From Methanofollis ethanolicus (GTDB lineage Archaea > Halobacteriota > Methanomicrobia > Methanomicrobiales > Methanofollaceae): a stretch of DNA of 64,000 bases. Shown piece by piece: positions 37,720 through 46,101 of this stretch. Positions within the stretch are counted from its first letter, which is position 1, and each line of letters starts with the position of its first letter. The translations under genes and the position numbers were made by a program. Under the pieces are notes generated by a model. The model worked only from the letters and a program-made list of their open reading frames with translations, did no database searches and had not been told where the DNA came from. Location of the stretch: positions 744,001 to 808,000 of the forward strand of contig NZ_BCNW01000001.1 of assembly GCF_001571385.1 (NCBI RefSeq), written 5' to 3'.

Positions 37720-39452
37720 ACTGCGCCTCCGATGAGGATGAGGTTATAGAGGGCGTGGACGCCTGCGGCGATGACGAGGCCGGGGAGGTACATGCGCCGC
37801 CCTCCGGCCTTGACGGCCGCACCGAGGATGAATGCCCCGCCCGCGTGGAGGAGGAAGGGTACCCAGAGGAGGCCGACGCCCGAGAAGAGGATGGTGCCGA
37901 ATACCGATCCTGTGACCTGGGCGATCATCACGAAGAGGAGAAGTTTCTCGCCGATAAGGAAACCGGCGCCTGTCGCCACGGCGGCAAGGACGAGGTTCGT
38001 CCAGGTGAAAGTGCCCGGCGTCCCCCTGAGGACGGCGATGATGCCGATCGATTTCGCCACCTCCTCGGTCGCGGCGGCGAGGAGGATGAGGAGAATGAGG
38101 GAGAAGGGCATCGGGATGTTGAAGAGGAGGACGAGGTACATCAACTGCACCATGAAGACGAGGGGGATGATGCAGGCGTTGAGGGCGACGAGGGAGGCGA
38201 TCGGGTGCGCCCGCGCCATCGCCCCCCTGACGAAGGAGATGATCCGGGAGGTGAGGCTCTCCTGCGAAAAGAGTCTCTCTTCGTTGAAGTTCCGCACGCA
38301 GAGCCAGAGCACGGCGGCGGAGGAGAGCCAGAAGAGGGCGGTGGCGTACAGGTAGTCCGCGGCCGAGAAACCGGTGCCCTCGAACTGGAGGACGACAAGG
38401 GTCAGCGGCGATATCCTGCTGATCGCGTGGACGTTTGCAAAGATCGAGGGGAAGAAGAGGTACGATGTGATGACGGTCGAGAAGAAGATGGAGAGGAAGG
38501 AAAGTTCCCGGAAACTCCGGGCCGTCATGCCGATGAGGAGGGCCGCCGCAAGGAAGAAGACGATCACCGGGACCAGAGGGAGGAGGACGAGGAACGAACC
38601 GCCGGTCAGGAGGATGATCGCCGAGGAGACGGCGAGCATCAGGAAGAAGTACGGGACTGCCTTGCCGAGGATGATCGCGAGCGGCCCCGCGGGGGTGGAG
38701 AGGAGGGCCTCGCCGCGCCTGTCGACGCGTTCGTTCGCGATCGTCATCATGTAGAACTGGGAGGTGAAGTACAGGGGGAAGATGAAGACGAAGACGTAGA
38801 TGAGAGAGTCGAAGGGGAGGGGAGGGGCGAGTTGCGAGGGGGTTTTGAAATGCCCGAGGTCTGGCCCGCCGGAGACCATGTCCACGTACCGGGAGACCTG
38901 ATCGTTCCCACCAGAGGCGAGTTTCTCTTTCAGGTCGCCGGTCGGCATGGCCTGCACCGGCGGGGGGGTCGGCACCTCCTCGACAGGTCCGGAGGGGGAC
39001 GGCACGCTCTCCCCCTGCGGCTGTAGCGAGACTGTCTGTCCGCTCTCCGTCGCCGTGAAGTCGAGTTCGCTGGTCACCTCGACGGTGTCGATCCAGAGGG
39101 GGTAGGCGGCGAAGAGGTCGTCCTCCGCGGTGTAGACGGTGTTCCTGTAGTGCCGCCAGGCCGTTGCAAAGGCTGAGAGCGCGGCCTGGCCCTTCTCCGT
39201 CTCCGCGGTATATGTCCGGCCGCCGCTGATGATCAGGTCGTATCCCGCGAGGCCCCGCGAGAGAGTCGCACTGTCGACGAGGTGCACGGTGAAGAGGGGG
39301 TCGTGTGCAAGGATGGCGGCGACGTCCGGGTCGTCGGTGACGGCGGCATAGAGTCCGTCCTGGAGGTGGACGCCGCTCTGGGCCGCCAGGCCTGATGCCA
39401 GGAAGAGGGCGAGGAGCAGGACGGCGGTCATGGGAAGGATATCCCTGCTCAT
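37716..39452 (-). CDS. ABC permease fused to a PrsW-like membrane protease domain
   Basis: The first ATG gives 578 residues. Residues about 1-390 are an ABC-2 permease (signal-like helix, external loop, then five helices). About 415-575 is a second membrane domain with E-E-V-A-K (E-E-x-x-K motif, near 485) and later conserved H-A and H-x-L-Y-N histidines, as in PrsW-type membrane peptidases. The frame stays open upstream and reads I-S-A-R-N-V-L-T-I-A-R-W-E-A-K-R before the first ATG, just like the start of the neighbouring permease. The natural start is therefore probably an ATC at 39512, with AAGGAG nine bases before it. The pair may export and process a peptide. Confidence 0.8.
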   Translation of the reverse strand: MSRDILPMTAVLLLALFLASGLAAQSGVHLQDGLYAAVTDDPDVAAILAHDPLFTVHLVDSATLSRGLAGYDLIISGGRTYTAETEKGQAALSAFATAWRHYRNTVYTAEDDLFAAYPLWIDTVEVTSELDFTATESGQTVSLQPQGESVPSPSGPVEEVPTPPPVQAMPTGDLKEKLASGGNDQVSRYVDMVSGGPDLGHFKTPSQLAPPLPFDSLIYVFVFIFPLYFTSQFYMMTIANERVDRRGEALLSTPAGPLAIILGKAVPYFFLMLAVSSAIILLTGGSFLVLLPLVPVIVFFLAAALLIGMTARSFRELSFLSIFFSTVITSYLFFPSIFANVHAISRISPLTLVVLQFEGTGFSAADYLYATALFWLSSAAVLWLCVRNFNEERLFSQESLTSRIISFVRGAMARAHPIASLVALNACIIPLVFMVQLMYLVLLFNIPMPFSLILLILLAAATEEVAKSIGIIAVLRGTPGTFTWTNLVLAAVATGAGFLIGEKLLLFVMIAQVTGSVFGTILFSGVGLLWVPFLLHAGGAFILGAAVKAGGRRMYLPGLVIAAGVHALYNLILIGGAV

Positions 39453-39567
39453 CGTGGATAGGGACCGTTTTGCCTCCCACCGTGCGATAGTCAGGACATT
39501 TCTGGCGCTGATCGGGATCGACTCCTTGAGATCAATGGTGCCGCGGGGAATATGATTTATCCGGTGG

Positions 39568-40473
39568 ATGCCGACCAGATCCCCAATGATCGCAGCGCAG
39601 GATCTGGTGAAGGACTACGGGGCCTTCCGCGCCCTGGACGGCGTGAGTTTCGACTTCGGCGATGCCGGCATCCTTGGCATCGTCGGGCACAATGGTGCCG
39701 GCAAGACGACGCTCCTGAAGATCCTCTCCGGCCTCCTCGCCCCGACCTCGGGGACGGTCGAGATCGGGGGGTGTGACATCCTCAAGCACCCTGCTGCCCA
39801 CAAGAACGCCCTCGGCTACCTGCCCGAAGAGTCGCGCCTCTACGAGACAATGCAGGTGTACGACTACCTCTCTTTCTTCGGCGAGATCTACGGCCTCGAC
39901 CGAGGGACGGTCAGGGAGCGCGGGGAGCGGATCCTCTCCTCCCTCTCTCTCGACGCGGGCGAGAAAAAGATCGGGGAACTCTCCAAGGGGATGCGGAGGA
40001 AGGTGGCCATCGCCCGGTCCCTCATCCATGACCCGACATTTCTTGTCTATGACGAACCGACCTCCGGCCTCGACCCCATGACCGGGCGGTTCATCGGGGA
40101 CTACCTGAAGGGGCTGCGGGACGAGGGGAAGACGATCGTCCTCTCGGCCCACAATCTCTACCAGGTCGAGGAGATCTGCGACAGGGTGATGATCCTCCGC
40201 CGCGGGCAGATCGAGGCCTTCGGCACGATGCAGGAACTGCGGGAGCGTTTCGGGTCCCTCACGTACGCGGTCTATTTCACCATCGCCGACCCCGGCGCCC
40301 TCGACCCTGCCCTTGACTATACCTGCACTGCAGGGGTCTGCATGGCCGAGGCCGGGGACATCGAGAGGATGAATGCCGTCACCTCGATGGTCGCCGCGGT
40401 CGGGGGGCGGGTGGAGAGGATCGAGTCGCGGTACCCGAGTCTTGAGGAGATGCTCGTTGCGGTGGGGAAATAA
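39568..40473 (+). CDS. ABC exporter ATP-binding subunit
   Basis: This is a 301-residue cytosolic ATPase (295 if it starts at ATG 39586). It has Walker A G-H-N-G-A-G-K-T-T near 44, the Q-loop, signature L-S-K-G-M-R-R-K near 137, Walker B F-L-V-Y-D-E-P near 160 and the switch His. An extra C-terminal region of about 75 residues follows, as in exporter ATPases. The sequence belongs to the CcmA/NatA group. It is divergent from the two permeases, with which it most likely forms one exporter. The TATA-like tatgattta (39551-39559) serves this gene. Confidence 0.9.
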   Translation: MPTRSPMIAAQDLVKDYGAFRALDGVSFDFGDAGILGIVGHNGAGKTTLLKILSGLLAPTSGTVEIGGCDILKHPAAHKNALGYLPEESRLYETMQVYDYLSFFGEIYGLDRGTVRERGERILSSLSLDAGEKKIGELSKGMRRKVAIARSLIHDPTFLVYDEPTSGLDPMTGRFIGDYLKGLRDEGKTIVLSAHNLYQVEEICDRVMILRRGQIEAFGTMQELRERFGSLTYAVYFTIADPGALDPALDYTCTAGVCMAEAGDIERMNAVTSMVAAVGGRVERIESRYPSLEEMLVAVGK

Positions 40474-40507
40474 GTTTTTCAGGGCTCTGTTGAATCGTTC
40501 ATGAAAC

Positions 40508-40800
40508 GGCTCTGGAGAAATCCTGTTCTGGAGTGCCTGGCCCGGGGGACTACGCCCCTGGCCTTCGAAAATCACAGATTTTCTCGAACTCGCTCCGCTC
40601 GCACCCCGCTCAGGATAGGGATGGGATGGCAATCTCCCTCCTCTGGATATCCCGTTCGCTCTTCCCGATCCTATCCCGAATGGGGGTCTGGGGGCGATAG
40701 CCCCCGGTTCAGATGTAGGGGAAGGCAGGGGATCCACACTCACTCAATGAAATTCGCAGGGAGCGACATCACCCTGAATAGGAGGGTTTCTACAGAGCCC
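40508..40800. repeat. Family A MITE-like element (copy A2, divergent subfamily)
   Basis: A 293-bp ORF-less repeat, GGCTCTGGAGAAA (40508-40520) to TTTCTACAGAGCC (40787-40799, plus C). A second near-identical left end, GGCTCTGTTGAA, lies 25 bases outside at 40483, so the left flank may be a remnant of another copy. The interior resembles the outer element at 62445-62932 (shared cctgttctgg, tgcctg, cgaaaatc...attttctcg hairpin). No clear target duplication is seen. Confidence 0.6.
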
Positions 40801-41288
40801 GTACCGGGGAAATCTCCAGAGTCTGGATCGGGACACATTCCAACCCCTTTCCCTCCTCTTCCCCGGCACCAGGGAGCCGGGAGTGGAGGGGGCTTACCCG
40901 TAATCATATCGACGACCAGAGGGCGTTGAGTCCTGCCGGATTTCATTCTGTTCTGCCCACGGCCCCCGGTATGCCCGGATCGCCGGATCTCCCCGTTATG
41001 GCCCTGAAAGGGTGGTGGGATCCCTCTAATGGGGGCATATCCGGGCGTATTTGACCCGGGCCGTGTCCCGCGGGGCCCACGCCCTCATGCTCTGACATGC
41101 AACACCCCGGGGCCTTTGATTTGTCTCTGTAGTTCTTTCTTCCCGGAACGTATCCCGGGTCGTGAATAGAATATCGAAGCTTTTCGCCGAAATAACTGGC
41201 CGGACTTAAAGGAGAGAGACCACGGTCCAAGATCAAAACAGTGCGGCGACACAGTGAATGAATGACCAGAAGAGAAGAATACAAAGAA
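40801..41288. other. Non-coding stretch with inverted repeats
   Basis: About 490 bases with no credible ORF. GCCCGGAT (about 40974-40981) and ATCCGGGC (about 41039-41046) are inverted repeats around a GC-rich segment with runs of CCCC and GGGG, and a second CCCGGG-rich hairpin region lies at 41055-41090. It could hold a structured RNA or a degraded repeat. I find no signature of SRP or RNase P RNA. Confidence 0.35.
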
Positions 41289-41362
41289 CGGGCCTGAAGG
41301 GATTTGAACCCCTGGCCTGCGGATTAAGAGTCCGCCGCTATGCCAAACTAAGCTACAGGCCC
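41289..41362 (-). tRNA. tRNA-Lys (anticodon CTT)
   Basis: The 74-base gene folds into a standard cloverleaf. The acceptor stem is GGGCCTG/CAGGCCC with discriminator G. The D arm is GCTTAGTTTGGCATAGC, the anticodon stem is GCGGA/TCCGC with loop CTCTTAA (anticodon CTT), and the T arm is AGGGG-TTCAAAT-CCCTT. No intron and no encoded CCA are present. Archaeal lysine tRNAs typically carry discriminator G. A TATA box lies about 35 bases upstream. Confidence 0.97.
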
Positions 41363-41396
41363 TCTGTGCTTTGACTCTACCATATTGGGCGCGTTT

Positions 41397-41405
41397 CCAT
41401 ATAAA
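41397..41405 (-). promoter_or_regulatory. TATA box of the tRNA-Lys gene
   Basis: On the minus strand the sequence reads TTTATATGG, a near-consensus archaeal box A. It lies about 35 bases before the mature 5' end, leaving a short leader to be removed by RNase P. Confidence 0.65.
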
Positions 41406-41450
41406 CATTGCGGCGATGAGTTGTTATCTCCAGAGATCCCATATTCTGTG

Positions 41451-42920
41451 ATGGCCGATGCGGCTCAGCCCGGGTCTCCCGGGAAGATCGTAAAATACCT
41501 GATATGCGGCTGCGGAAGCACAGGATACAACGTTGTTGAGGAGCTGCTCAAGGAAACCGACTCAATATTAATCCTCGACCGGGACGAGAAGCGCGTCGAA
41601 GATCTTCGCGATCAGAAATACGACGCGATCGTCCGGGATATGCAAGAACCGAACGCTTTTGACGATCTACCTGTTCCTGAAGTCCTTTTTGTCCTGTCCA
41701 ACGACAAAGACGCCAATCTTTCGGCAGTGAGGACTGCAAAAGGGAAATATCCTCTTGCACACGTGATTGCCCGCGCCCCCGACCCGGTGGGCAAGGACAT
41801 GCTCGAGAGCGCAGGGGCCGACGTCGTCCTCTATCCCCAGGAGGTCATCGCCAAAACCGCCGTCCACCACATCAGGAGACTCTCTGCCTCGCGCATCGCG
41901 CGGCGGCTCTCCGCTCTCCTCGGGTCCTGGGAGGGCACCCTCGGGATCGTCGCCCACACGAACCCCGATCCAGACTCGGTATCGAGCGCGATGGCCCTCG
42001 CGGCGATTGCCCACGACGCCTCGGGAGGAAAACTCGTCTCCCGTATTCTCTATGACGGCAATATCGGCCACCAGGAAAACCGGGCCTTCGTCAACCTTCT
42101 CGACATCAAGATGGAGAAGATCTCGCCCGAGGTCCTCGCCGCCTGCGAACACCTCGCCCTTGTCGACTCCACGGCGCCGGGATCGAACAATGCCCTCGGC
42201 AAGGACGCGCGGGTGAACATTATCATCGACCACCACAAGAACGGCACCCACGACACCACCAAGGTCGAGTTCGTGGACATCAGGCCGGGGATGGGGGCGA
42301 CGGCAAGCATCATGACGCAGTACCTCCAGGAGCTCGACCTCCCGGTGGACACGAAAGTGGCGACTGCCCTCCTCTACGGGATACGGGCCGACACCCGGGA
42401 CTTCAGGCGGAACATCACGCCGCAAGACCTCAACTATGCCGCGTTCCTCCTGCCCCTCACCGACCGTGACATCCTCGACAAGATCATGTCGCCGTCAGTC
42501 TCGCAGGAGACCCTCGACGTCCTCGGGAACGCGATCCGGAGCCGCGAGGTCGTTTCCGGCTATCTCTTCACGAATGTCGGCTATCTTCGCAACAGGGACG
42601 CCGTGCCGCAGGCCGCCGACACCCTCATCAATCTGGAGGGAGTGAATACCGCCATCGTCTACGGGATCACCGATACGAACATCATCTTCTCGGCCAGGAA
42701 CAGGGACATCAGGATCCATATCGGCAAGGTGCTGGAGGAGGCCTTTGCCGGGATAGGCGAGGCCGGCGGTCACGCAACCATGGCGGCGGCGGCCATACCT
42801 CTCACCTATTTCTCGATGGTGAAGGAGAAGGAGGAACTCCTCGACCTGATTATCGAGCCCATCCTGAAGAAGATCCGCCGGATCGTTGGCCTGGAGAACG
42901 AGGCCAAGCATGAAGTTTGA
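41451..42920 (+). CDS. RCK (TrkA-N) domain fused to DHH-family phosphoesterase
   Basis: This is a 489-residue cytosolic protein. Residues about 12-135 are an RCK/TrkA-N NAD-binding fold (I-C-G-C-G-S-T-G-Y-N-V). About 155-330 is a DHH phosphoesterase domain (A-H-T-N-P-D-P-D-S-V-S-S, V-D-S-T, I-D-H-H-K-N). About 400-480 is DHHA1 with G-G-H-A-T-M-A. DHH proteins hydrolyse short oligoribonucleotides or cyclic dinucleotides such as c-di-AMP, and RCK domains bind nucleotides, so a nucleotide-signal phosphodiesterase is a reasonable but unproven role. It overlaps mptE by 11 bases. Confidence 0.85.
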   Translation: MADAAQPGSPGKIVKYLICGCGSTGYNVVEELLKETDSILILDRDEKRVEDLRDQKYDAIVRDMQEPNAFDDLPVPEVLFVLSNDKDANLSAVRTAKGKYPLAHVIARAPDPVGKDMLESAGADVVLYPQEVIAKTAVHHIRRLSASRIARRLSALLGSWEGTLGIVAHTNPDPDSVSSAMALAAIAHDASGGKLVSRILYDGNIGHQENRAFVNLLDIKMEKISPEVLAACEHLALVDSTAPGSNNALGKDARVNIIIDHHKNGTHDTTKVEFVDIRPGMGATASIMTQYLQELDLPVDTKVATALLYGIRADTRDFRRNITPQDLNYAAFLLPLTDRDILDKIMSPSVSQETLDVLGNAIRSREVVSGYLFTNVGYLRNRDAVPQAADTLINLEGVNTAIVYGITDTNIIFSARNRDIRIHIGKVLEEAFAGIGEAGGHATMAAAAIPLTYFSMVKEKEELLDLIIEPILKKIRRIVGLENEAKHEV

Positions 42921-43530
42921 GGAGTGGGATCCCCTCTACGAAGAGATCCTGGACTATTTTGCCTTTGACCGGGTGGGCGACGAAGAGGCGGCGCGCCTCC
43001 TCGCCTCCCTTCTCCCCCGCGACGACCTCGCCCTCCTCGAAGGCCTCTGCCAGGGGAAGACGGTCACCGTCTGCGGGAACGCGCCCTCTCTTCCCCGCGA
43101 GACCGGCCGGATCGAGGGGACGGTCTTTGCGGCAGACGCCGCCGCCGATGTGCTGTACAGCCGGGGCATCAGGCCCGACGCCGTCTTCACCGACCTCGAC
43201 GGTGCGACCGACAGTCTGGTCGCGATGAACAGGGAGGGGACGGTGGTCGTTGTCCATGCCCACGGCGACAACATCTCTCTCCTCCGTCACTGGGTGCCGA
43301 AACTGCCCGGCCCTCTTGTCGGGACGACGCAGGCCGCTCCCTTCGGCGGCATTCACAATTTCGGGGGTTTCTCCGACGGCGACCGTGCGGCCTTCGCCGC
43401 CCACGCCCTGGGAGCGGCGCGGGTCTCCCTTGTCGGCTTTGACCTCGACGACCCTGACGTCGACCCGGTGAAGCGGGGCAAACTCTTATGGGCGCGGCGC
43501 CTCCTCGCCCTCCTCGGCCATGATATCTGA
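42910..43530 (+). CDS. mptE: 6-hydroxymethyl-7,8-dihydropterin pyrophosphokinase (MptE type)
   Basis: This is a 206-residue enzyme of the MptE family (former DUF115). It transfers pyrophosphate from ATP to 6-hydroxymethyl-7,8-dihydropterin in methanopterin synthesis. Visible motifs are V-C-G-N-A-P-S-L near 57, A-A-D-A-A-A-D near 78, T-D-L-D-G near 96, V-H-A-H-G-D-N near 116, and a G-F-S-D-G-D-R-A region. The length is typical. It overlaps the genes on either side by 11 bases each, which implies translational coupling in a three-gene operon. Confidence 0.85.
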   Translation: MKFEEWDPLYEEILDYFAFDRVGDEEAARLLASLLPRDDLALLEGLCQGKTVTVCGNAPSLPRETGRIEGTVFAADAAADVLYSRGIRPDAVFTDLDGATDSLVAMNREGTVVVVHAHGDNISLLRHWVPKLPGPLVGTTQAAPFGGIHNFGGFSDGDRAAFAAHALGAARVSLVGFDLDDPDVDPVKRGKLLWARRLLALLGHDI

Positions 43531-45166
43531 CGCCGTCATTCTGGACGGGTATGTGGACGAACCCGCGTGCCTGGGCGTTCCCCCGTATATCTCCCCCTAT
43601 ATCAGGTACTGCGCCGGCGTCCTTGCCGAACATGGCTATACCGTCAGGTACACGACGATCGATGCCGTCAGGAAGGACCCCGCTGTCCTCAGGACATTCA
43701 ACGACGCATCCATCCTCCTGGTAATCGCCGGGATCACGGTGCCGGGGAAGTACCTCGCGGGGACGCCCGCCACCCTCACCGAACTCTCCCAGATCGGCGT
43801 GCAGGTCCGCGGCCCCGAGAAGGTGCTCGGCGGGCCTATCGGCTTTGGCTACTCCCCGCAGGGGGGGAAGAAGGCCGTGGAGACGGCAGCGGCAGGGTTC
43901 GATCACCTTCTTTCAGGGTCGCCGTCTGCCGCCCTCGATTCCCTCCTCTCCGGCGGGGAACCGGCAGGGACGGCTGGGTACGCGGATATCGACCGGTGGA
44001 GCGTCCTCGGCGCTCCGGTGATCGGGCAGCACCCCCTCTTTCCGCGGGTGATCTGCGAACTGGAGACGGCGCAGGGGTGCTCCCGCGCCGCCGGCGGAGG
44101 GTGCTCCTTCTGCACCGAACCTTTCTACGGCCTGCCGCGCTACCGCTCCGCCGCCGGCGTCGCTGCTGAGGTGGCGGCGCTCTCCGCCGCGGGCGCCCGC
44201 CACTTCAGGCTCGGCCGGCAACCCGACCTCCTCGCCTTCGGCACAGGCGGCGGGGACGAGTTCCCGACGCCGCGGCCCGACCTCCTTGCCGACCTCTTCT
44301 CGCGCATCAGGGCGTCGGCGCCCGACCTCCAGACCCTCCATATCGACAATGTGAACCCCGGCACCATAGCCCACCACGAGGAGGAGAGCCGTGAGGCCCT
44401 CGCCGCGATCGTGGCCGGCCACACGCCCGGCGACGTCGCCGCCTTCGGCATGGAGACCGCCGACCCCGCGGTGATCCGGGCGAACAACCTCAAGGCCCTC
44501 CCCGACGACGTCTTCCGGGCGATCGAGGTCGTCAACGAGGTGGGCGGGGGGCGGAGGGATGGCGTCCCCGACCTCCTGCCCGGCCTCAACTTCGTCTGCG
44601 GCCTTGCCGGCGAGACCGTGGATACCTATGCCAGAAACCGCGCCTTCCTGGAGAGGGTGCTCACCGCCGGCCTCCAGGTGCGGCGGGTGAACATCAGGCA
44701 GTTGATGCCCTTCATGGGGACGCGGGCCTACGAGGAGAACACTCTCGGCCGGCACGAAGGGGCGTTCCGCGCCTTCAAGGAGTGGGTGAGGAAGGACTTC
44801 GACCTCCCCATGCTCAGGCGTGTCTTCCCGACAGGAACCCTCCTCCGCGACGTCGGCGTCGAGGTCTCCGGGCAGACGAGTTTCGGCCGGCAGATGGGGT
44901 CGTACCCCATCCTCGTCGGTCTCCCCCTCCCCCTTCCCGAAGGGACGGTCACCGACGCCGTCGTCGTCGACTGGGGCATGCGGTCCATCACCGCCCTCCC
45001 GGCGCCTGTCGAGGTGAACACTCTCCCACCGTCGGCGATTCGCTCTATCCCCGGCGTCGGCAAGAAGACGGCTGTCATGGTCCTTGCGAAGCGGCCCTTC
45101 GCCGACCTCGCCGCCTTCAGGAAGGTCGCGGGGGAGACCGCGGTGGAGGGGTACCTCGCGTTTTGA
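43520..45166 (+). CDS. Radical SAM protein with helix-hairpin-helix C-terminus (COG1031-like)
   Basis: This is a 548-residue protein. The radical SAM cluster motif is unusual: C-S-R-A-A-G-G-G-C-S-F-C (Cys-x7-Cys-x2-Cys, near 191-202) in place of Cys-x3-Cys-x2-Cys. G-M-E-T-A-D and F-V-C-G-L-A-G-E-T mark the rest of the barrel. About 450-505 may be a TRAM-like RNA-binding domain. The end has helix-hairpin-helix S-I-P-G-V-G-K-K-T-A (near 513). This suggests a nucleic-acid substrate, but the reaction is unknown. It overlaps mptE by 11 bases. Confidence 0.82.
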   Translation: MISDAVILDGYVDEPACLGVPPYISPYIRYCAGVLAEHGYTVRYTTIDAVRKDPAVLRTFNDASILLVIAGITVPGKYLAGTPATLTELSQIGVQVRGPEKVLGGPIGFGYSPQGGKKAVETAAAGFDHLLSGSPSAALDSLLSGGEPAGTAGYADIDRWSVLGAPVIGQHPLFPRVICELETAQGCSRAAGGGCSFCTEPFYGLPRYRSAAGVAAEVAALSAAGARHFRLGRQPDLLAFGTGGGDEFPTPRPDLLADLFSRIRASAPDLQTLHIDNVNPGTIAHHEEESREALAAIVAGHTPGDVAAFGMETADPAVIRANNLKALPDDVFRAIEVVNEVGGGRRDGVPDLLPGLNFVCGLAGETVDTYARNRAFLERVLTAGLQVRRVNIRQLMPFMGTRAYEENTLGRHEGAFRAFKEWVRKDFDLPMLRRVFPTGTLLRDVGVEVSGQTSFGRQMGSYPILVGLPLPLPEGTVTDAVVVDWGMRSITALPAPVEVNTLPPSAIRSIPGVGKKTAVMVLAKRPFADLAAFRKVAGETAVEGYLAF

Positions 45167-45434
45167 AAGGGGTGGATAGACTGACGCGAAAAGACGCGCA
45201 GATATTGAAGGGTAAATCCGGATTTTATTTCTTCGCGCCCATAGCGTGAATGAACGGAAAATGATTATCGTCGTGGTTGAAGTCCACGGATTTTCACCTC
45301 CGATTTCTGTGCTTTTTTATGTTTTTGTTCAATTAATGGATTTTTAATAATCGCTATTTTGTGAGATCATCTGTTCTCAAAAATGCAAAACATATATTAT
45401 ATGGTATTGATCATATTCAGTGTTGTGAAATAAA
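45167..45434. other. AT-rich non-coding leader of the low-GC cassette
   Basis: GC falls sharply after 45240. The sequence includes atatattatatgg (45390-45402), a good TATA box about 35 bases upstream of the small gene at 45435. No ORF is credible here. Confidence 0.4.
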
Positions 45435-45599
45435 ATGGCGACAAATACTGGGAATGGGTATCGTAGAGGAGCAGTAAAAAAGACAAGCCAATTTAACAAT
45501 CCTGTGACCGGATTGAACTGCAAGAGAGATGCAAAAACGGGACGGATCAAGAGTTGTAAGACAACAGGGGGGAAGTATAAGGGGGTCCGGAGAGAGTAG
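45435..45599 (+). CDS. 54-residue basic conserved-type small protein
   Basis: This short gene encodes M-A-T-N-T-G-N-G-Y-R-R-G-A-V-K, continuing through Q-F-N-N-P-V-T-G, K-R-D-A-K-T-G-R and ending K-G-V-R-R-E. It is basic, soluble and has no membrane helix. The pattern (N-T-G-x-G-Y-R-x-G-A-V, N-P-x-T-G, K-R-D-x-x-T-G-R, F/Y-K-G-V-R-x-E) resembles a family of about 50-60-residue proteins of unknown function that I know from many bacteria. The HNH gene begins one base after its stop (TAG C ATG), indicating an operon. Both share very low GC, as expected of acquired DNA. Confidence 0.72.
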   Translation: MATNTGNGYRRGAVKKTSQFNNPVTGLNCKRDAKTGRIKSCKTTGGKYKGVRRE

Positions 45600-45600
45600 C

Positions 45601-46095
45601 ATGGCAGGGCTCTTTGATGAACGAACCGACAAAGAAAAGACACGGGATGCTCTTACTGCGGCCAAAAAAAAGAATATAATGGCTGCAGTGGGGAATAAAT
45701 GTGAAAAGTGCAGAAAAAAATTTCCTCAAAGAAATCTCAAGATTCACCATATCGACGAAGTGGCGAAAGCTTCCGGAGCAAAAGATCTGAACACGCAGAG
45801 CAATTTGCTGGTTTTGTGTTCTCTCTGCCATGATGATGTTCATCATAAACCGATTTCCAAAAGCACCCAGAAAGGATGGATTCAAAAACGGCCCGACTCT
45901 GTAAAGACTGATATTCGGAGTATCTTGCGGAATAGGCCAAAAGTGAATGGTTCGGAGTCGTCGGCATTCATGGTACATGCGCCGAAAATATCGCAGCATA
46001 AAATCAAACCGCCGAAGGTTGATATGCCGGATCTTTTTGGGCAAAGTGGTTCTCGAAAGAAAAAGAAGAGCAACAACGATTGGGAATTTTTCTAA
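45601..46095 (+). CDS. HNH-endonuclease domain protein
   Basis: This is a 164-residue protein with a zinc-type HNH domain: C-E-K-C near 38-41, I-H-H-I-D-E near 52, N-L-L-V-L-C-S-L-C-H-D-D-V-H-H near 77-91. HNH nucleases cut DNA in restriction, homing and anti-phage systems. The Lys-rich C-terminal half (F-V-H-A-P-like, K-K-K-K-S) is unassigned. The start at 45601 is preferred because the previous gene's stop is immediately upstream. Base composition is far lower in GC than the flanks. A family A repeat begins right after the stop codon. Confidence 0.82.
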   Translation: MAGLFDERTDKEKTRDALTAAKKKNIMAAVGNKCEKCRKKFPQRNLKIHHIDEVAKASGAKDLNTQSNLLVLCSLCHDDVHHKPISKSTQKGWIQKRPDSVKTDIRSILRNRPKVNGSESSAFMVHAPKISQHKIKPPKVDMPDLFGQSGSRKKKKSNNDWEFF

Positions 46096-46101
46096 ATAGT
46101 G

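Noticed and set aside
40801-41288. SRP RNA or RNase P RNA
   Set aside because: None of the conserved signature segments of either RNA could be found.
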